Shown in pieces: positions 35,215 to 44,512 of a stretch of DNA of 64,000 bases. This DNA comes from Defluviitaleaceae bacterium (lineage in GTDB: Bacteria > Bacillota > Clostridia > Lachnospirales > WRAX01). The notes under the pieces were generated by a model. The model searched no databases and was not told the origin of the DNA. It saw only the letters and a list, made by a program, of their open reading frames with translations. Location: NCBI GenBank assembly GCA_009779935.1, contig WRAX01000004.1:1-64000 (forward strand), written 5' to 3'. The translations under genes and the position numbers were made by a program. Within the stretch, counting starts at the first letter, position 1. Every line of letters begins with the position of its first letter.

Positions 35215-36000
35215 TTATCGTATTTTATGTACTTGCGCAATGGATTGGATATCGCTGTAAAAATGGTTCAAATCCTCTTCATTGCGCACATCCCAGATGG
35301 TTGAAAATTTGTTGTACATCTCCTGCGCTGCATCCATTTCCGAAACGCCGTAAAGCTCCTGAATGTTATGGATAATGTCCCGCACCATTTCTTCCCGTGA
35401 TTTAGCAGATTTTTCTGCATCCAAAATATCATCCCGTATGGCGTTCATCTCGCTATCCAGTGCATGGGCGGCTTCTGCTGCTTTTACAAGGCGGGATTTA
35501 ATGGTTTCGGGGATGACACCCTTGTATTTGTAGCGCAAAGAATGCTCTGTAACCGCCCAAAAATTCATAGCAAGGGTGCGTATTTGTATTTCGCATCTTG
35601 GCGAACATTTGCCGAAAGCAGTGTTTAAGCCATATTCCACAACAAAATGGTAACTGCGGTATCCGCTGGGCTTCATGGTGTTAACAAAGTCTTTTTCCAG
35701 CAAGATTTTCATATCATCCCGCTCGCTGATAAGTTTTGTGAGTATGTGAATATCGTCCACGAAGCGGCATATGATTCGCAGGCCGGCAATATCATCAATT
35801 TCTCCAAAAACCCTGTCAAGGGGTATTTTTTTGCGGTGTGCCTTGGAGATTATGGAAGGCACGGTTTTTACCCGTGCCTCCACGGAAAAAATAGGGGTGG
35901 TTTTTTCCACCCGCTCAAATTGCAGGGCAATGTTTTCAAATTTGGCTTTAAGCTCGTCCGTCGCTTGGTGGTAGGGTAAAAGCTCTTTTTCCCAGTTCAT
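35215..36000 (-). CDS. Small alarmone synthetase (RelQ/YjbM-type)
   Basis: A 261-residue protein containing only a RelA synthetase domain: RVFGEIDDIAGLRIICRF, KPSGYRSYHFVVEYGL and CEIQIRTLAMNFWAVTEHSL cover the ATP- and GTP-binding motifs. A C-terminal helical extension follows. No HD hydrolase domain, so it can make (p)ppGpp but relies on the long enzyme at 21889 for breakdown. ATG 36000 overlaps closely with the end of cheV (two-base gap). Confidence 0.93.
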   Translation of the reverse strand: MNWEKELLPYHQATDELKAKFENIALQFERVEKTTPIFSVEARVKTVPSIISKAHRKKIPLDRVFGEIDDIAGLRIICRFVDDIHILTKLISERDDMKILLEKDFVNTMKPSGYRSYHFVVEYGLNTAFGKCSPRCEIQIRTLAMNFWAVTEHSLRYKYKGVIPETIKSRLVKAAEAAHALDSEMNAIRDDILDAEKSAKSREEMVRDIIHNIQELYGVSEMDAAQEMYNKFSTIWDVRNEEDLNHFYSDIQSIAQVHKIR

Positions 36001-36002
36001 AA

Positions 36003-36917
36003 TTACAAAACGTGCTGGTCTACCAATTTAACAAGCCCTAAAATATCAGGCTTGGACAATTGGGCAGTTGCTCCTAATTGCTCACCTTTAAGGCGCATTT
36101 GCTCGTGAATGGTAGATGAGAAGATGATAACGGGTAGATGCTTTAATGTCTCATCATCACGGATAAGTTTTAACAGCCTGTGGCCGTCCATTTTGGGCAT
36201 TTCCACATCAGTGATAATCATTTTTACAAAATTTTCAATGGGCTCTCCCGTGGATTTGTAGCTTTGTAGAGCATCCCAGGCTTCCTGTCCATTTTGCAGC
36301 ATGGTAAGGTTGGTGTAGCCGGCCGCCCCAAGGGCATCCACCAATGCTTTGTTAATGGCGTGGGAATCATCTGCAAGCAAAATGGGCTTGTCGGACATGT
36401 CCCTGTTGCCAAGCTTACCCAGCTCATCCAATTGTATGCCGGATTCCGGTGAAATATCCGCCAAAACTTTTTCAAAATCCAAAATGGTGATAAGTTTTTC
36501 CTTTACACGGGCAATGCCTGTTGCCAAGCCATCCTGCCCACCGTAAATGGCCGCATCGGGCTTTTCGATTTGGTTCCAAGAAAGGCGGTGTATCTCCTCC
36601 ACTGCATGGACGTGGAAGGCGGAAAGAACCTTGTTAAAGTTGGTGATGATAAAGATGTCCTTGGTAACATCAGGCGATTCCGGATGCCCTAAGTATGCAG
36701 GCAAATTAATCAGCGTCATCATCGCGCCGCGGGGGTTAAAAACCCCCTCCACAAACGGGTTGGAATTGGGCATTGGCGTAACTTCGTGGTATTTCATAAG
36801 CTCCACAATCTTTGCCACATTAATGCCGTAATGACGCCCATCAATGGTAAATTCCAAAATTTCCAGCTCATTGGTGCCGGATTCTAAAAGTATCTCTTGT
36901 TTTCTTCTCTCTGGCAT
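36003..36917 (-). CDS. cheV: Chemotaxis coupling protein CheV (CheW-receiver)
   Basis: A 304-residue protein: CheW-like domain (LEILEFTIDGRHYGINVAKI, EGVFNPRGAMMTLINL) then a response-regulator domain with acidic pocket LLADDS, phosphorylation site IITDVEMPKMDG and the conserved Lys in QLSKPD. It couples receptors to CheA with adaptation by phosphorylation. The window also encodes two chemoreceptors. ATG 36917 has AGGAGGT upstream. Confidence 0.96.
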   Translation of the reverse strand: MPERRKQEILLESGTNELEILEFTIDGRHYGINVAKIVELMKYHEVTPMPNSNPFVEGVFNPRGAMMTLINLPAYLGHPESPDVTKDIFIITNFNKVLSAFHVHAVEEIHRLSWNQIEKPDAAIYGGQDGLATGIARVKEKLITILDFEKVLADISPESGIQLDELGKLGNRDMSDKPILLADDSHAINKALVDALGAAGYTNLTMLQNGQEAWDALQSYKSTGEPIENFVKMIITDVEMPKMDGHRLLKLIRDDETLKHLPVIIFSSTIHEQMRLKGEQLGATAQLSKPDILGLVKLVDQHVL

Positions 36918-36951
36918 AGCTACCTCCTGTAAAGGCATATTTGTTATGCCT

Positions 36952-36980
36952 ATTATAACATAAAAATGCGTCCACCGCAA
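36952..36980 (-). promoter_or_regulatory. Promoter for cheV (and possibly sas-gpsA)
   Basis: On the minus strand TTGCGG, 17-base spacer, TATAAT, about 35 bases before the cheV start. Confidence 0.65.
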
Positions 36981-37236
36981 GATGTAAGGCGCATTTTTTT
37001 ATTGGTAAAGCCAAACACATTTAATATGCCTGTTTATCGAAATTTAACTGCCTTAAAGTGACCACAAATCTTGTTTTTGGAAAAACAAAACCATATTCCA
37101 TGGCGGGAATATGGCTTGCATTAAAAAACTTGTCAAGACTTTTCCGATTTATTGTCATTTTTTGGCTTGTAACCTGCAAAGCGACGCCCGCATAAAATGG
37201 TTTTAGATAACATCCCGTATTGAAAGGAGGGGTGGC
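36981..37236. other. Intergenic region with one hairpin
   Basis: Holds a 9-10 bp hairpin, CCATATTCC-5 bases-GGAATATGG (37090-37113), without a clear U-run, and no gene. No convincing promoter for the collagen-like gene was found. Confidence 0.4.
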
Positions 37237-37536
37237 GTGGAGGCTAATAAAATTTTTGATAAAATACCTTTCCCAATTGATGATTTTAACCTTTTGCAAA
37301 AGGAAGAATTTTTGAGTAGAAAGCCCTGCGTGCCATGGCCCGGTCCGCCAGGCCCACCCGGTCCGCCGGGCAAAGATGGGCAGCCGGGTCCAGCTGGTGC
37401 ACAAGGCCCAAAAGGCGACCCGGGCATTTACCTAAACACCATTTTTGTGGACGATTATGTAAAGTTGCCCGATAAGGAAAAATTCAAGGCTGACACTTTG
37501 TGGGTTATTTATCCGGAGGGATATCTAAAAGTTTAA
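37237..37536 (+). CDS. Short collagen-like protein
   Basis: A 99-residue protein with a central collagen-like Gly-X-Y tract ([19 protein letters not shown] and a few further triplets, residues about 36-63) between an N-terminal 30-residue head and a globular 35-residue C-terminus ([15 protein letters not shown]). No signal peptide. GTG start after GGAGGGG. Collagen-like proteins of this size occur on spore exosporium and phage tails; with sporulation genes in the window, a spore-surface role is possible but unproven. Confidence 0.75.
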   Translation: MEANKIFDKIPFPIDDFNLLQKEEFLSRKPCVPWPGPPGPPGPPGKDGQPGPAGAQGPKGDPGIYLNTIFVDDYVKLPDKEKFKADTLWVIYPEGYLKV

Positions 37537-37549
37537 GGAGTGATATTTT

Positions 37550-37903
37550 ATGGCAAGTGCAGTTTCGTATGAATATCTAAAATCTATCCAAGGCGCACCA
37601 AATGGCATACCAACCCTTGATGGAAGCGGGGAAATACCAACCACCCAACTACCATCGTCGGCGGTAAGCCCATTTAAGGGGCGGTTTGCAGATGAGGCAG
37701 ATCTTATCGACGAATACTTGACCGCCGGCATGGCTGATTTTGCCTTTTTGGACGACACAGCCAGCTTCTGGTATTGGAATGCACTTTTAACCGTGCCTGC
37801 ATGGGTTAATCAAGAGATTGAGGAAAGCGACTATCTATTGTTAAGTGATGCGGCAAGGAGTGCCGTGCCATATCTTGTTGTGCCAAATGCTCCAACTCCA
37901 TAA
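37550..37903 (+). CDS. Tail-fibre/exosporium-like structural protein
   Basis: A 117-residue protein starting 13 bases after the collagen-like gene. The stretch IPTLDGSGEIPTTQLPSSAV followed by FKGRFADEADLIDEYL and DFAFLDDTASFWYWNALL is the pattern seen in phage tail fibres and in collagen-associated Firmicutes surface proteins. No other phage genes are nearby. ATG 37550 follows AAGGAGTG. Confidence 0.65.
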   Translation: MASAVSYEYLKSIQGAPNGIPTLDGSGEIPTTQLPSSAVSPFKGRFADEADLIDEYLTAGMADFAFLDDTASFWYWNALLTVPAWVNQEIEESDYLLLSDAARSAVPYLVVPNAPTP

Positions 37904-37940
37904 CATCTGAAAATAGCTAACAAACACAATTGTCAATAAA

Positions 37941-37978
37941 ACAATATAGGGACGGATTTTATCCGTCCCTATATTGTT
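37941..37978 (-). terminator. Long perfect hairpin terminator after the flotillin gene
   Basis: A 17-bp perfect stem (ACAATATAGGGACGGAT and its complement) with a three-base loop; the minus strand continues into TTTTATT, fitting termination of the flotillin transcript. It may also stop the plus-strand transcript of the collagen-like pair. Confidence 0.8.
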
Positions 37979-39401
37979 AATCGGCTGTCGTTTGGCGGTC
38001 GATACCTTCTTTTAACTTGCCCATAATATCAATGCCTGTTAGGGCTTCCACTGTTGATGGCAATGTGGCGATAATATCGGTAATATAACCCGAAACCTTG
38101 GCGGCACCGCCACCTTGGCCGCTTGTGCCACCATTGTCAATAACCACAATTTTTTCGGTTTTGCCCAATGGTTCTGCCACGTGTTTGGCAATTTCCGGCA
38201 AACGCTCTATAATCATTTGGGTAACGGCGGCATCGTTATACTGCTTAAATGCCTCCGCCTTTTTCATCATGGCTTCGGCTTCTGCCATGCCCCGTTCACG
38301 GGTAATTTCAGCTTCTGCCATACCTTGTGCCCGTTGGGATTCTGCAAGGGAATTACCTTCCATGCGTATGGCTTCCGCCCTTGCGGTGGCAACAGAAATT
38401 TCCTTATATTTTGCCACGTCCGCCTCTTTTTCAAGGCGGTATTTTTCTGCATCGGCTTGTTTGATGATGGTGGCTTCCAATTCTTTTTCTCTGCGCTTGG
38501 CTTCCTGCTCGGCTACCTCAATTTCCTTTTGCTTTTGCAAAACTTCTACCTGCATATTGGTTTCGGTAACTTCCCGCTTTACTTTGTTGGATTCGATTTC
38601 ATAAGCAAGGTCAGCAACCGCTTTGGAAGTTTCCTGTTCCTTACGGAAAGCTTGCACTTTAAGCTCCTTTACCTTTTGGGCTTCGGCAACTTGGGTTTCC
38701 GCTACAAGGCGAGCCTCTTCACCCAATCTGCTGGCTTCGGCAGTACGTATTTTGGTTTCCTTGGCAGCTTCGGCTTCGGCAATTTGGGCATCCCGCTTAA
38801 CTTCGGAAATGCGTTTTTTACCAAGGGCGGACAAATACCCGTTTTCATCAGAAATATCACGTATGGTAAAGGCTTTAATTTCCAGCCCCATCTCGGTCAA
38901 ATCCTGCGCTGCTGTGCCTTGCACTTCGCTGGCAAACTTGGTTCTGTCCCTGTAAATTTCTTCCACTGTCAGCATGGAGATAATTTCACGCAACTTACCT
39001 TCCAAAACATAACGGGAAATCTCTTCCACCACTGCAATTGTGCGGGATTCGCTACCGCGGTTAAACTGCTCCATGGCTGCTAAAATACTTTCTTTGTCGC
39101 TTTTAATTTTGATAACTGCCACACCATCAGCGGATATGGCAACGCCTTGGCTGGTCATTGCCCCGGCAATGCGCACCTCGATCTTCATATTCTCCAAAGA
39201 GATTTTGTCGGTACGCTCCAAAACAGGGATGACAAAACCGCCCCCGCCGGAAATTACCCGCTTCCGCAGGCCTGTAACGATCATGGCCTTGTCCTGCGGC
39301 ACTTTCTTCCAAAAGGATAGAAAGGTGAACAGGACAAGCAAAACCACGCCCAAAATGATACCGATAATAACAAGGGCTTCGCCCGTAATCCAATCTGGCA
39401 T
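37977..39401 (-). CDS. floT: Flotillin-like membrane scaffold protein
   Basis: A 474-residue protein: N-terminal hydrophobic anchor (LVIIGIILGVVLLVLFTFL), SPFH/band 7 domain (KAMIVTGLRKRVISGGGGFV to IKAFTIRDISDENGYLSALG, cited as ends), then a long Ala/Glu/Lys coiled coil with AEAxx repeats and a C-terminal ID-rich tail. Flotillins organise functional membrane microdomains. The adjacent nfeD gene is the classic partner (yuaF-yuaG in Bacillus). Confidence 0.95.
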   Translation of the reverse strand: MPDWITGEALVIIGIILGVVLLVLFTFLSFWKKVPQDKAMIVTGLRKRVISGGGGFVIPVLERTDKISLENMKIEVRIAGAMTSQGVAISADGVAVIKIKSDKESILAAMEQFNRGSESRTIAVVEEISRYVLEGKLREIISMLTVEEIYRDRTKFASEVQGTAAQDLTEMGLEIKAFTIRDISDENGYLSALGKKRISEVKRDAQIAEAEAAKETKIRTAEASRLGEEARLVAETQVAEAQKVKELKVQAFRKEQETSKAVADLAYEIESNKVKREVTETNMQVEVLQKQKEIEVAEQEAKRREKELEATIIKQADAEKYRLEKEADVAKYKEISVATARAEAIRMEGNSLAESQRAQGMAEAEITRERGMAEAEAMMKKAEAFKQYNDAAVTQMIIERLPEIAKHVAEPLGKTEKIVVIDNGGTSGQGGGAAKVSGYITDIIATLPSTVEALTGIDIMGKLKEGIDRQTTAD

Positions 39402-39433
39402 TTTATTACCTCCTTAAATTTATTCTATAATTC

Positions 39434-39601
39434 TTAAAACTTCACGCATGGGGCATCGTGGCTGCAATCCCGGGCAAAGTTGTATACCTGTCCGTCCAAC
39501 AGACCTATGCTGATGGCAAAATGTACGAAATTGTCTATCAATCTCCAATCAACATAATGCCAATGCTCGAAAGGGTGTTGAATAATTTCCTGTACATCAA
39601 T
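39434..39601 (-). pseudogene. Small open frame between nfeD and floT without a usable start
   Basis: The minus strand reads as a 55-codon protein-like frame (IDVQEIIQHPFEHWHYVD then WRLIDNFVHFAISIGLL, ending CVKF) but with no ATG/GTG/TTG. A strong AAGGAGG at 39603-39609 instead serves ATG 39597 in a different frame, which stops after 19 codons (39538). It could be a decayed small gene, a frameshifted one, or a leader peptide; all are uncertain. Confidence 0.35.
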
Positions 39602-39617
39602 ACCTCCTTCCTTGGAA

Positions 39618-40124
39618 TTATATTTTTTCCCTTACGTGATATGTGTTTCTTTCGATGTAAACAATTTCGACTTCTTTGTTACGCTCAATCCCTGCACCAT
39701 TTTCACTTTTGGCGGGACCGGACACGATTTTGTCATTAACCACATAGGTTATTTTGCCGAAACCGCCCTGTAAAATGGTCTCTGATACCTTGGCCGTTCT
39801 GCCAACCATGCTTTGTTTTTCGTGGGTATTAGTGTTTTGACGGCGCTGCAATGGCAAAAGGATAAATTTAAGTATGACAAAAGTTAACCCAAGCCCGCCA
39901 AGCCCGCCAATGCCGGCCGCACCCCACGGGCCGAAAATGGGATTAAAAATCAACCCAAGCCCGCCAAAGGCAGCAAAGAAAAGTGCGATAAATATGGGCT
40001 TAAAAGGGCTTGCTGCCCCTGCATCAAAATCCATACCGCTTGCCCCAAATGCCTGACCCAAAACCACCGAAAGCACCACAAAACCAGCACCGACGCCAAA
40101 AAATATGAAAAATAAGGTTGCCAT
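39618..40124 (-). CDS. NfeD-like membrane protein
   Basis: A 168-residue NfeD protein: three membrane segments (3-23, about 45-65, 68-90 rich in Gly) and a C-terminal OB-fold domain starting MVGRTAKVSETILQGGFGKI. It partners the flotillin encoded next and is thought to assist microdomain assembly. ATG 40124 has GGGAGGT upstream. Confidence 0.9.
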   Translation of the reverse strand: MATLFFIFFGVGAGFVVLSVVLGQAFGASGMDFDAGAASPFKPIFIALFFAAFGGLGLIFNPIFGPWGAAGIGGLGGLGLTFVILKFILLPLQRRQNTNTHEKQSMVGRTAKVSETILQGGFGKITYVVNDKIVSGPAKSENGAGIERNKEVEIVYIERNTYHVREKI

Positions 40125-40168
40125 AATACCACCTCCCTTGTAGTTACAATTATTTTAACATTATTACG

Positions 40169-40197
40169 TTGACCTTGCAAGACAAAAATGGTATTAT
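40169..40197 (+). promoter_or_regulatory. Promoter for pncB
   Basis: TTGACC (40169-40174), 17-base spacer, TATTAT (40192-40197). The roughly 100-base leader that follows holds a GGCAGTTTTG...AAAACTGCC hairpin (40216-40244). Confidence 0.65.
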
Positions 40198-40301
40198 TAT
40201 AATAACAATTTCGAGGGCAGTTTTGTTATTTGGAAAACTGCCATCAAGTGTAACCATGTTAAAAAACGCATATAAGACATATCGGTGAAAAGGGAGAAAA
40301 A

Positions 40302-41774
40302 ATGGATAAACGCAGCCTATTGACGGACTTTTACCAACTAACTATGATGCAGGCAAGGTTTAGGGCGGGGGATACCTGCCAAAACGCCATTTTTGACATG
40401 TTCATAAGGGAAAATCCCGGGGGCAACGGATTTTCAGTATTTGCGGGACTTGCCCAGTTTGTTGAATATATTGATAACTTGGGTTTTGATGGCGAAGATG
40501 TGGGTTATTTGCAGGGCTTGGGCATATTTGATGATGACTTTTTGGAGTACCTGCGGGAATTTCGCTTTACAGGTGACATATCAGCCATGGCAGAGGGGTC
40601 GGTGTTTTTTCCAACCGAGCCTGTGGTGATTGTAAAAGCCCCATTAATCCAAGCAAATTTTATTGAAACTGCTATGCTAAATATCCTTAACCATCAAAGC
40701 TTGATTGCCACCAAAGCCGCACGGGTATGCCATGCCGCAGGTGATGATGATGTGTTGGAATTCGGCTTACGGCGGGCGCAGGGAGCGGATGCAGGGGTTT
40801 TGGGCGCAAGGGCGGCAATTATCGGCGGCTGTGCCGCCACATCCAATGTTTTGGCGGGCAAAAAGTTTGGCTTGCCCTTGCGTGGCACCCACTCCCACTC
40901 CTGGGTAATGTCCTTTGATTGTGAATTAAAGGCCTTTCGTCAGTATGCCAACGCTTTTCCCGACAAATGTATTTTGTTGGTGGATACATTTGATACAATA
41001 AATTCGGGCGTTCCCAATGCCATTAAGGTGTTTGGAGAGATGCGGGCGAAGGGTGTAAAGCTTCAAAACTACGGCATTCGTCTCGATTCGGGTGATTTGG
41101 CGTATTTATCTAAGATTGCAAGGCAGATGCTGGATGATGCAGGCTATAAAGACGCAAGAATAAGTGCATCCAGTGATCTGGATGAGGATTTGATACAATC
41201 CCTAAAATTGCAGGGGGCAAAAATTGACGTGTGGGGAGTGGGTACCCGCCTAATCACATCCATGCAGGCACCTGCCATGGGCGGGGTGTACAAACTGGTA
41301 GCGGCGGAGGAAGATGGGCGCATGATGCCCAAGATTAAACTGTCGGAAAACCCTGCAAAAGTCACTATTCCGGGGAAAAAGAAGGTGTGGCGCATTTATG
41401 ATGCCAACCATAATAAAATTAAAGCGGACCTTATAATGCTTGTGGAGGAAACCCTGAATACAGGCAAAAACCTAACCTTATTCGACCCAAAAGACCCTTG
41501 GAAAAAAATGCACTTAACCGCCGGGGAATACTATGCCAAAGAATTGTTGCAACCGATTTTTGAAGCCGGCAAACAGGTCTACCAATCTCCATCCACACTG
41601 GAAATACGGGATTTTTGCCGTAACGAACAGCAAAGCCTGTGGGACGAGCATCGCCGGCTGGTTAACCCCCATGTGATGCCTGTAGATTTATCGCAAAAAC
41701 TATATGACTTAAAGCAGAAAATGTTGCACGAATCCCGTAAAGACATGGGCGAAACCCCGTCATCTTGGCTATAA
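40302..41774 (+). CDS. pncB: Nicotinate phosphoribosyltransferase
   Basis: A 490-residue enzyme: LLTDFYQLTMMQARF at the N-terminus, EFGLRRAQGADAGVLGARAA, GTHSHSWVMSF, the phosphate-binding region GIRLDSGDLAYLSK and DVWGVGTRLITS. It converts nicotinate to NaMN in NAD salvage, the step after nicotinamidase (20202). ATG 40302 follows AAAGGGAG. The sirtuin gene follows 17 bases downstream. Confidence 0.96.
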   Translation: MDKRSLLTDFYQLTMMQARFRAGDTCQNAIFDMFIRENPGGNGFSVFAGLAQFVEYIDNLGFDGEDVGYLQGLGIFDDDFLEYLREFRFTGDISAMAEGSVFFPTEPVVIVKAPLIQANFIETAMLNILNHQSLIATKAARVCHAAGDDDVLEFGLRRAQGADAGVLGARAAIIGGCAATSNVLAGKKFGLPLRGTHSHSWVMSFDCELKAFRQYANAFPDKCILLVDTFDTINSGVPNAIKVFGEMRAKGVKLQNYGIRLDSGDLAYLSKIARQMLDDAGYKDARISASSDLDEDLIQSLKLQGAKIDVWGVGTRLITSMQAPAMGGVYKLVAAEEDGRMMPKIKLSENPAKVTIPGKKKVWRIYDANHNKIKADLIMLVEETLNTGKNLTLFDPKDPWKKMHLTAGEYYAKELLQPIFEAGKQVYQSPSTLEIRDFCRNEQQSLWDEHRRLVNPHVMPVDLSQKLYDLKQKMLHESRKDMGETPSSWL

Positions 41775-41791
41775 TTCGGAGGAGAGTTACT

Positions 41792-42547
41792 ATGAAAGAT
41801 AAAGTTTTGCAACTAACCGAAATCATTAAAAATAGCACAAATACAGTGTTTTTTGGTGGGGCAGGGGTATCCACAGAAAGTAATATACCCGACTTTCGTT
41901 CTGAAAAGGGCCTGTACAGTGCGCAGGAAAAATATGGATATACACCTGAGGAGCTTTTAAGCCACAACTGCTTCAAACATATGACAGAGCTGTTTTTTCG
42001 GTACTACAAAGAAAATATGATTTACATGGATGCCCTGCCAAATCCCGCCCACAAGGCGTTGGCGTGGATGGAAGCTTCCGGAAAACTTTCCTGTGTTATT
42101 ACCCAAAATGTGGATGGTTTGCATCAAATGGCGGGTAGCAAAAATGTATTGGAGCTGCATGGGGCAAACGACCGCCAATACTGTGTAAAATGCAACAAAA
42201 AATATGATTTGATGTATATTTTGTATCAGGGTAATTGTGACGGTTTTATCCCCAAATGCGCCTGTGGGGGCGTTGTGCGCCCCGATGTGGTGCTGTATGG
42301 CGAAGGGCTTGATAATGATGTTACCAGCAGTGCCGTAAGTGCAATTAGGCGGGCAGAATGCTTGATTGTTGGCGGTACATCCCTTGCTGTATACCCCGCC
42401 GCCGGGCTTATTGAATACTTGCCGGAAAACGGTACCTTGGTGTTGATAAATAAAAGCACCACCCCCTATGATGACCACGCAGACCTGATAATTAGGGAAA
42501 ATATCGGCGAAGTGTTGGGGATGGTGCAATTAAAATTACAAATTTAG
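41792..42547 (+). CDS. Sir2-type NAD-dependent protein deacylase
   Basis: A 251-residue sirtuin: GAGVSTESNIPDFRS, TQNVDGLHQMAG, ELHG with catalytic His, zinc site CVKC...CAC, and VVRPDVVLYGEGL. It consumes NAD and releases nicotinamide, which the amidase-MsrA fusion and pncB product could recycle. ATG 41792 has GGAGGAG upstream. Its last 12 bases overlap the end of the convergent ligA gene. Confidence 0.96.
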   Translation: MKDKVLQLTEIIKNSTNTVFFGGAGVSTESNIPDFRSEKGLYSAQEKYGYTPEELLSHNCFKHMTELFFRYYKENMIYMDALPNPAHKALAWMEASGKLSCVITQNVDGLHQMAGSKNVLELHGANDRQYCVKCNKKYDLMYILYQGNCDGFIPKCACGGVVRPDVVLYGEGLDNDVTSSAVSAIRRAECLIVGGTSLAVYPAAGLIEYLPENGTLVLINKSTTPYDDHADLIIRENIGEVLGMVQLKLQI

Positions 42548-44455
42548 GAAATCCTGCTCGTTTATAATAGGAACGCCCAAATCTTGGGCTTTTTTATTTT
42601 TTGAGGAGGAGGATTGGGTGTCGTTATTTATCAGATAATCCGTTTTTTTGGACACGGAACCGGCCACCTTGCCCCCCAACCCCTCAATATGGTCGGTTAG
42701 AGCTTTGCGGTTTGCAAAATGCTCCAAATCGCCTGTAATCACAAAGGTTTTGCCCGCTATTGCTGGGTTGTGTGATTGCCTTGCTGCGACTGAGATGGTG
42801 ATATGATTAAGGGTGTTGTCCACAATTTGAGCATTTTGCGGGTTGGAAAAATAATTGTGTATACTGTCTGCCATAATGCTGCCAAAGCCGTCAATTTCCA
42901 CAATATCCTCGGGCATTGCATTGCGGATTACTGCAAAGTCATGGTTAAAATGCAGACACAAAGCTTTTGCACTGGAAAGGCCCACATTATCAATGCCAAG
43001 GGCGTAAATAAAGTTTGCCAGCTCCATGGTTTTGGACTTTTCGATAGCCGCCACCAAATTAGTAAAGGAGCGTTCCCCAAAACCCTCCAACCCCTTAATT
43101 TGCTCCTCGAAGCCTTCCAGTTTGTAAATATCACTAAAATTAACCAAAAAACCCAGCTGTATAAATTTTTCGATGGTTTTTTCGCTTAACCCCTCGATAT
43201 TTGCCCCGTCCCTACCTACATAGTGGACGATGGAGCGTGCAACCCTTGCCGTACAGGCAACATTGCTGCAATGCAGGGTTTTAACGCCCTTTTCATCCTG
43301 TATATGGGTTGGGTGGGTGCACACAGGGCAGGTGATGGGATGACCCCCAAACCCGCTTTTGGTAAAGTTTTCGGCAATTTGGGGGATTATCATATTGGCT
43401 TTGTAAACAGATATTTCATCACCAATGCCAAGCTCGAGGGATTCTGCAATGGATAGATTGTGCAAGCTGGCACGCTGTACAGTACTACCCTCGATATCTA
43501 CAGGCTCAAAAATAGCGATGGGGTTGATTAGGCCTGTGCGGGATGTGTTCCAATCAATACCCAAAAGGTGGGTTTTCGCCAACTGGTCCGCCCACTTAAA
43601 AGCTAGCGAATCCCTCGGGAATTTGCTGGTAGACCCTAAGGAGACGCTGTATCCCACATCATCGTAGGTAAGCACTAGCCCGTCAGTGGCGTAATCCATC
43701 TTGTCCACGCTTTGTTTGAATCGTTTCACTGCGTCTGCCACGTTTTGGGTATTTACCAAATCGTAATCCGCCATAGCAAAGCCTTGAATTTCGAGGAATT
43801 TTAAGCTTTCATTTTTATTAATAAAATTAGGGCCATCAAGGATGGCAAAGGCAAAATAATCCACCTTGCGGCTGGCGGAAATACGGCTGTTTAGCTGGCG
43901 AATGGTGCCGGCGCACAGGTTGCGTGGGTTTTTGTACTTTTCGCCTTCCATTGCATTATTTATGCGTTCAAATTCGGTAAAACTAATAACTGCCTCGCCA
44001 CGCACCGCCAAATTGCCCTTAAAATCAATCTCCCTTGGGATGTTGCGGAAGAATTTGGCGTTATGGGTTACATCCTCACCAATCTGCCCATTTCCACGGG
44101 TTAAAGCCTGTGCCAACATACCGTTTTCATATTTTAGCACAATGGTTAGCCCATCCAGCTTCCATGAAAGGATGCCATCATGGTCTGTTAAAAAACTTTC
44201 CAACTTGGCAATTTCCTTGGTTTTGTCAAGGGACAGCAAGGGCGTGTCGTGGCGCACCTTTTTAAGGTTTGATATTACCTGATAACCCACCTTTTGAGTG
44301 GGGGAATTTTCCAAAACCACACCGCTGCCGGCTTCCAATGTTAAAAGTTCGTCATACAAACGGTCGTATTCAAAATCCGACATAATTTCGGCATTATTTT
44401 CGTATGCGGCTGTTGCCTTGTTCAAAATTTCTATAAGCTCATTCATCCGTGTCAT
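42536..44455 (-). CDS. ligA: NAD-dependent DNA ligase LigA
   Basis: A 639-residue ligase, slightly short of the usual 660-680. Domain Ia and adenylation domain with active-site Lys in SWKLDGLTI, OB-fold, zinc finger (CPVCTHPTHI ... CSNVAC), helix-hairpin-helix repeats, and C-terminal BRCT (GKTFVITGDLEHFANRKALT). It seals nicks using NAD. ATG 44455 follows GGGAGGT. All domains seem present, so the shorter length reflects compact loops. Confidence 0.96.
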   Translation of the reverse strand: MTRMNELIEILNKATAAYENNAEIMSDFEYDRLYDELLTLEAGSGVVLENSPTQKVGYQVISNLKKVRHDTPLLSLDKTKEIAKLESFLTDHDGILSWKLDGLTIVLKYENGMLAQALTRGNGQIGEDVTHNAKFFRNIPREIDFKGNLAVRGEAVISFTEFERINNAMEGEKYKNPRNLCAGTIRQLNSRISASRKVDYFAFAILDGPNFINKNESLKFLEIQGFAMADYDLVNTQNVADAVKRFKQSVDKMDYATDGLVLTYDDVGYSVSLGSTSKFPRDSLAFKWADQLAKTHLLGIDWNTSRTGLINPIAIFEPVDIEGSTVQRASLHNLSIAESLELGIGDEISVYKANMIIPQIAENFTKSGFGGHPITCPVCTHPTHIQDEKGVKTLHCSNVACTARVARSIVHYVGRDGANIEGLSEKTIEKFIQLGFLVNFSDIYKLEGFEEQIKGLEGFGERSFTNLVAAIEKSKTMELANFIYALGIDNVGLSSAKALCLHFNHDFAVIRNAMPEDIVEIDGFGSIMADSIHNYFSNPQNAQIVDNTLNHITISVAARQSHNPAIAGKTFVITGDLEHFANRKALTDHIEGLGGKVAGSVSKKTDYLINNDTQSSSSKNKKAQDLGVPIINEQDFLNL

Positions 44456-44512
44456 AATTTACCTCCCATAACATTATACCACAAGGATAAACTGTTGAAA
44501 AGGAGTGATTTT

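Noticed and set aside
37237-37903. Prophage
   Set aside because: Only two short tail-fibre-like genes; no integrase, terminase, portal or capsid genes nearby.
39458-39739. Plus-strand frame of 93 codons across the nfeD-floT gap
   Set aside because: It runs opposite the 3' end of nfeD, has no ribosome site and no recognisable motifs.
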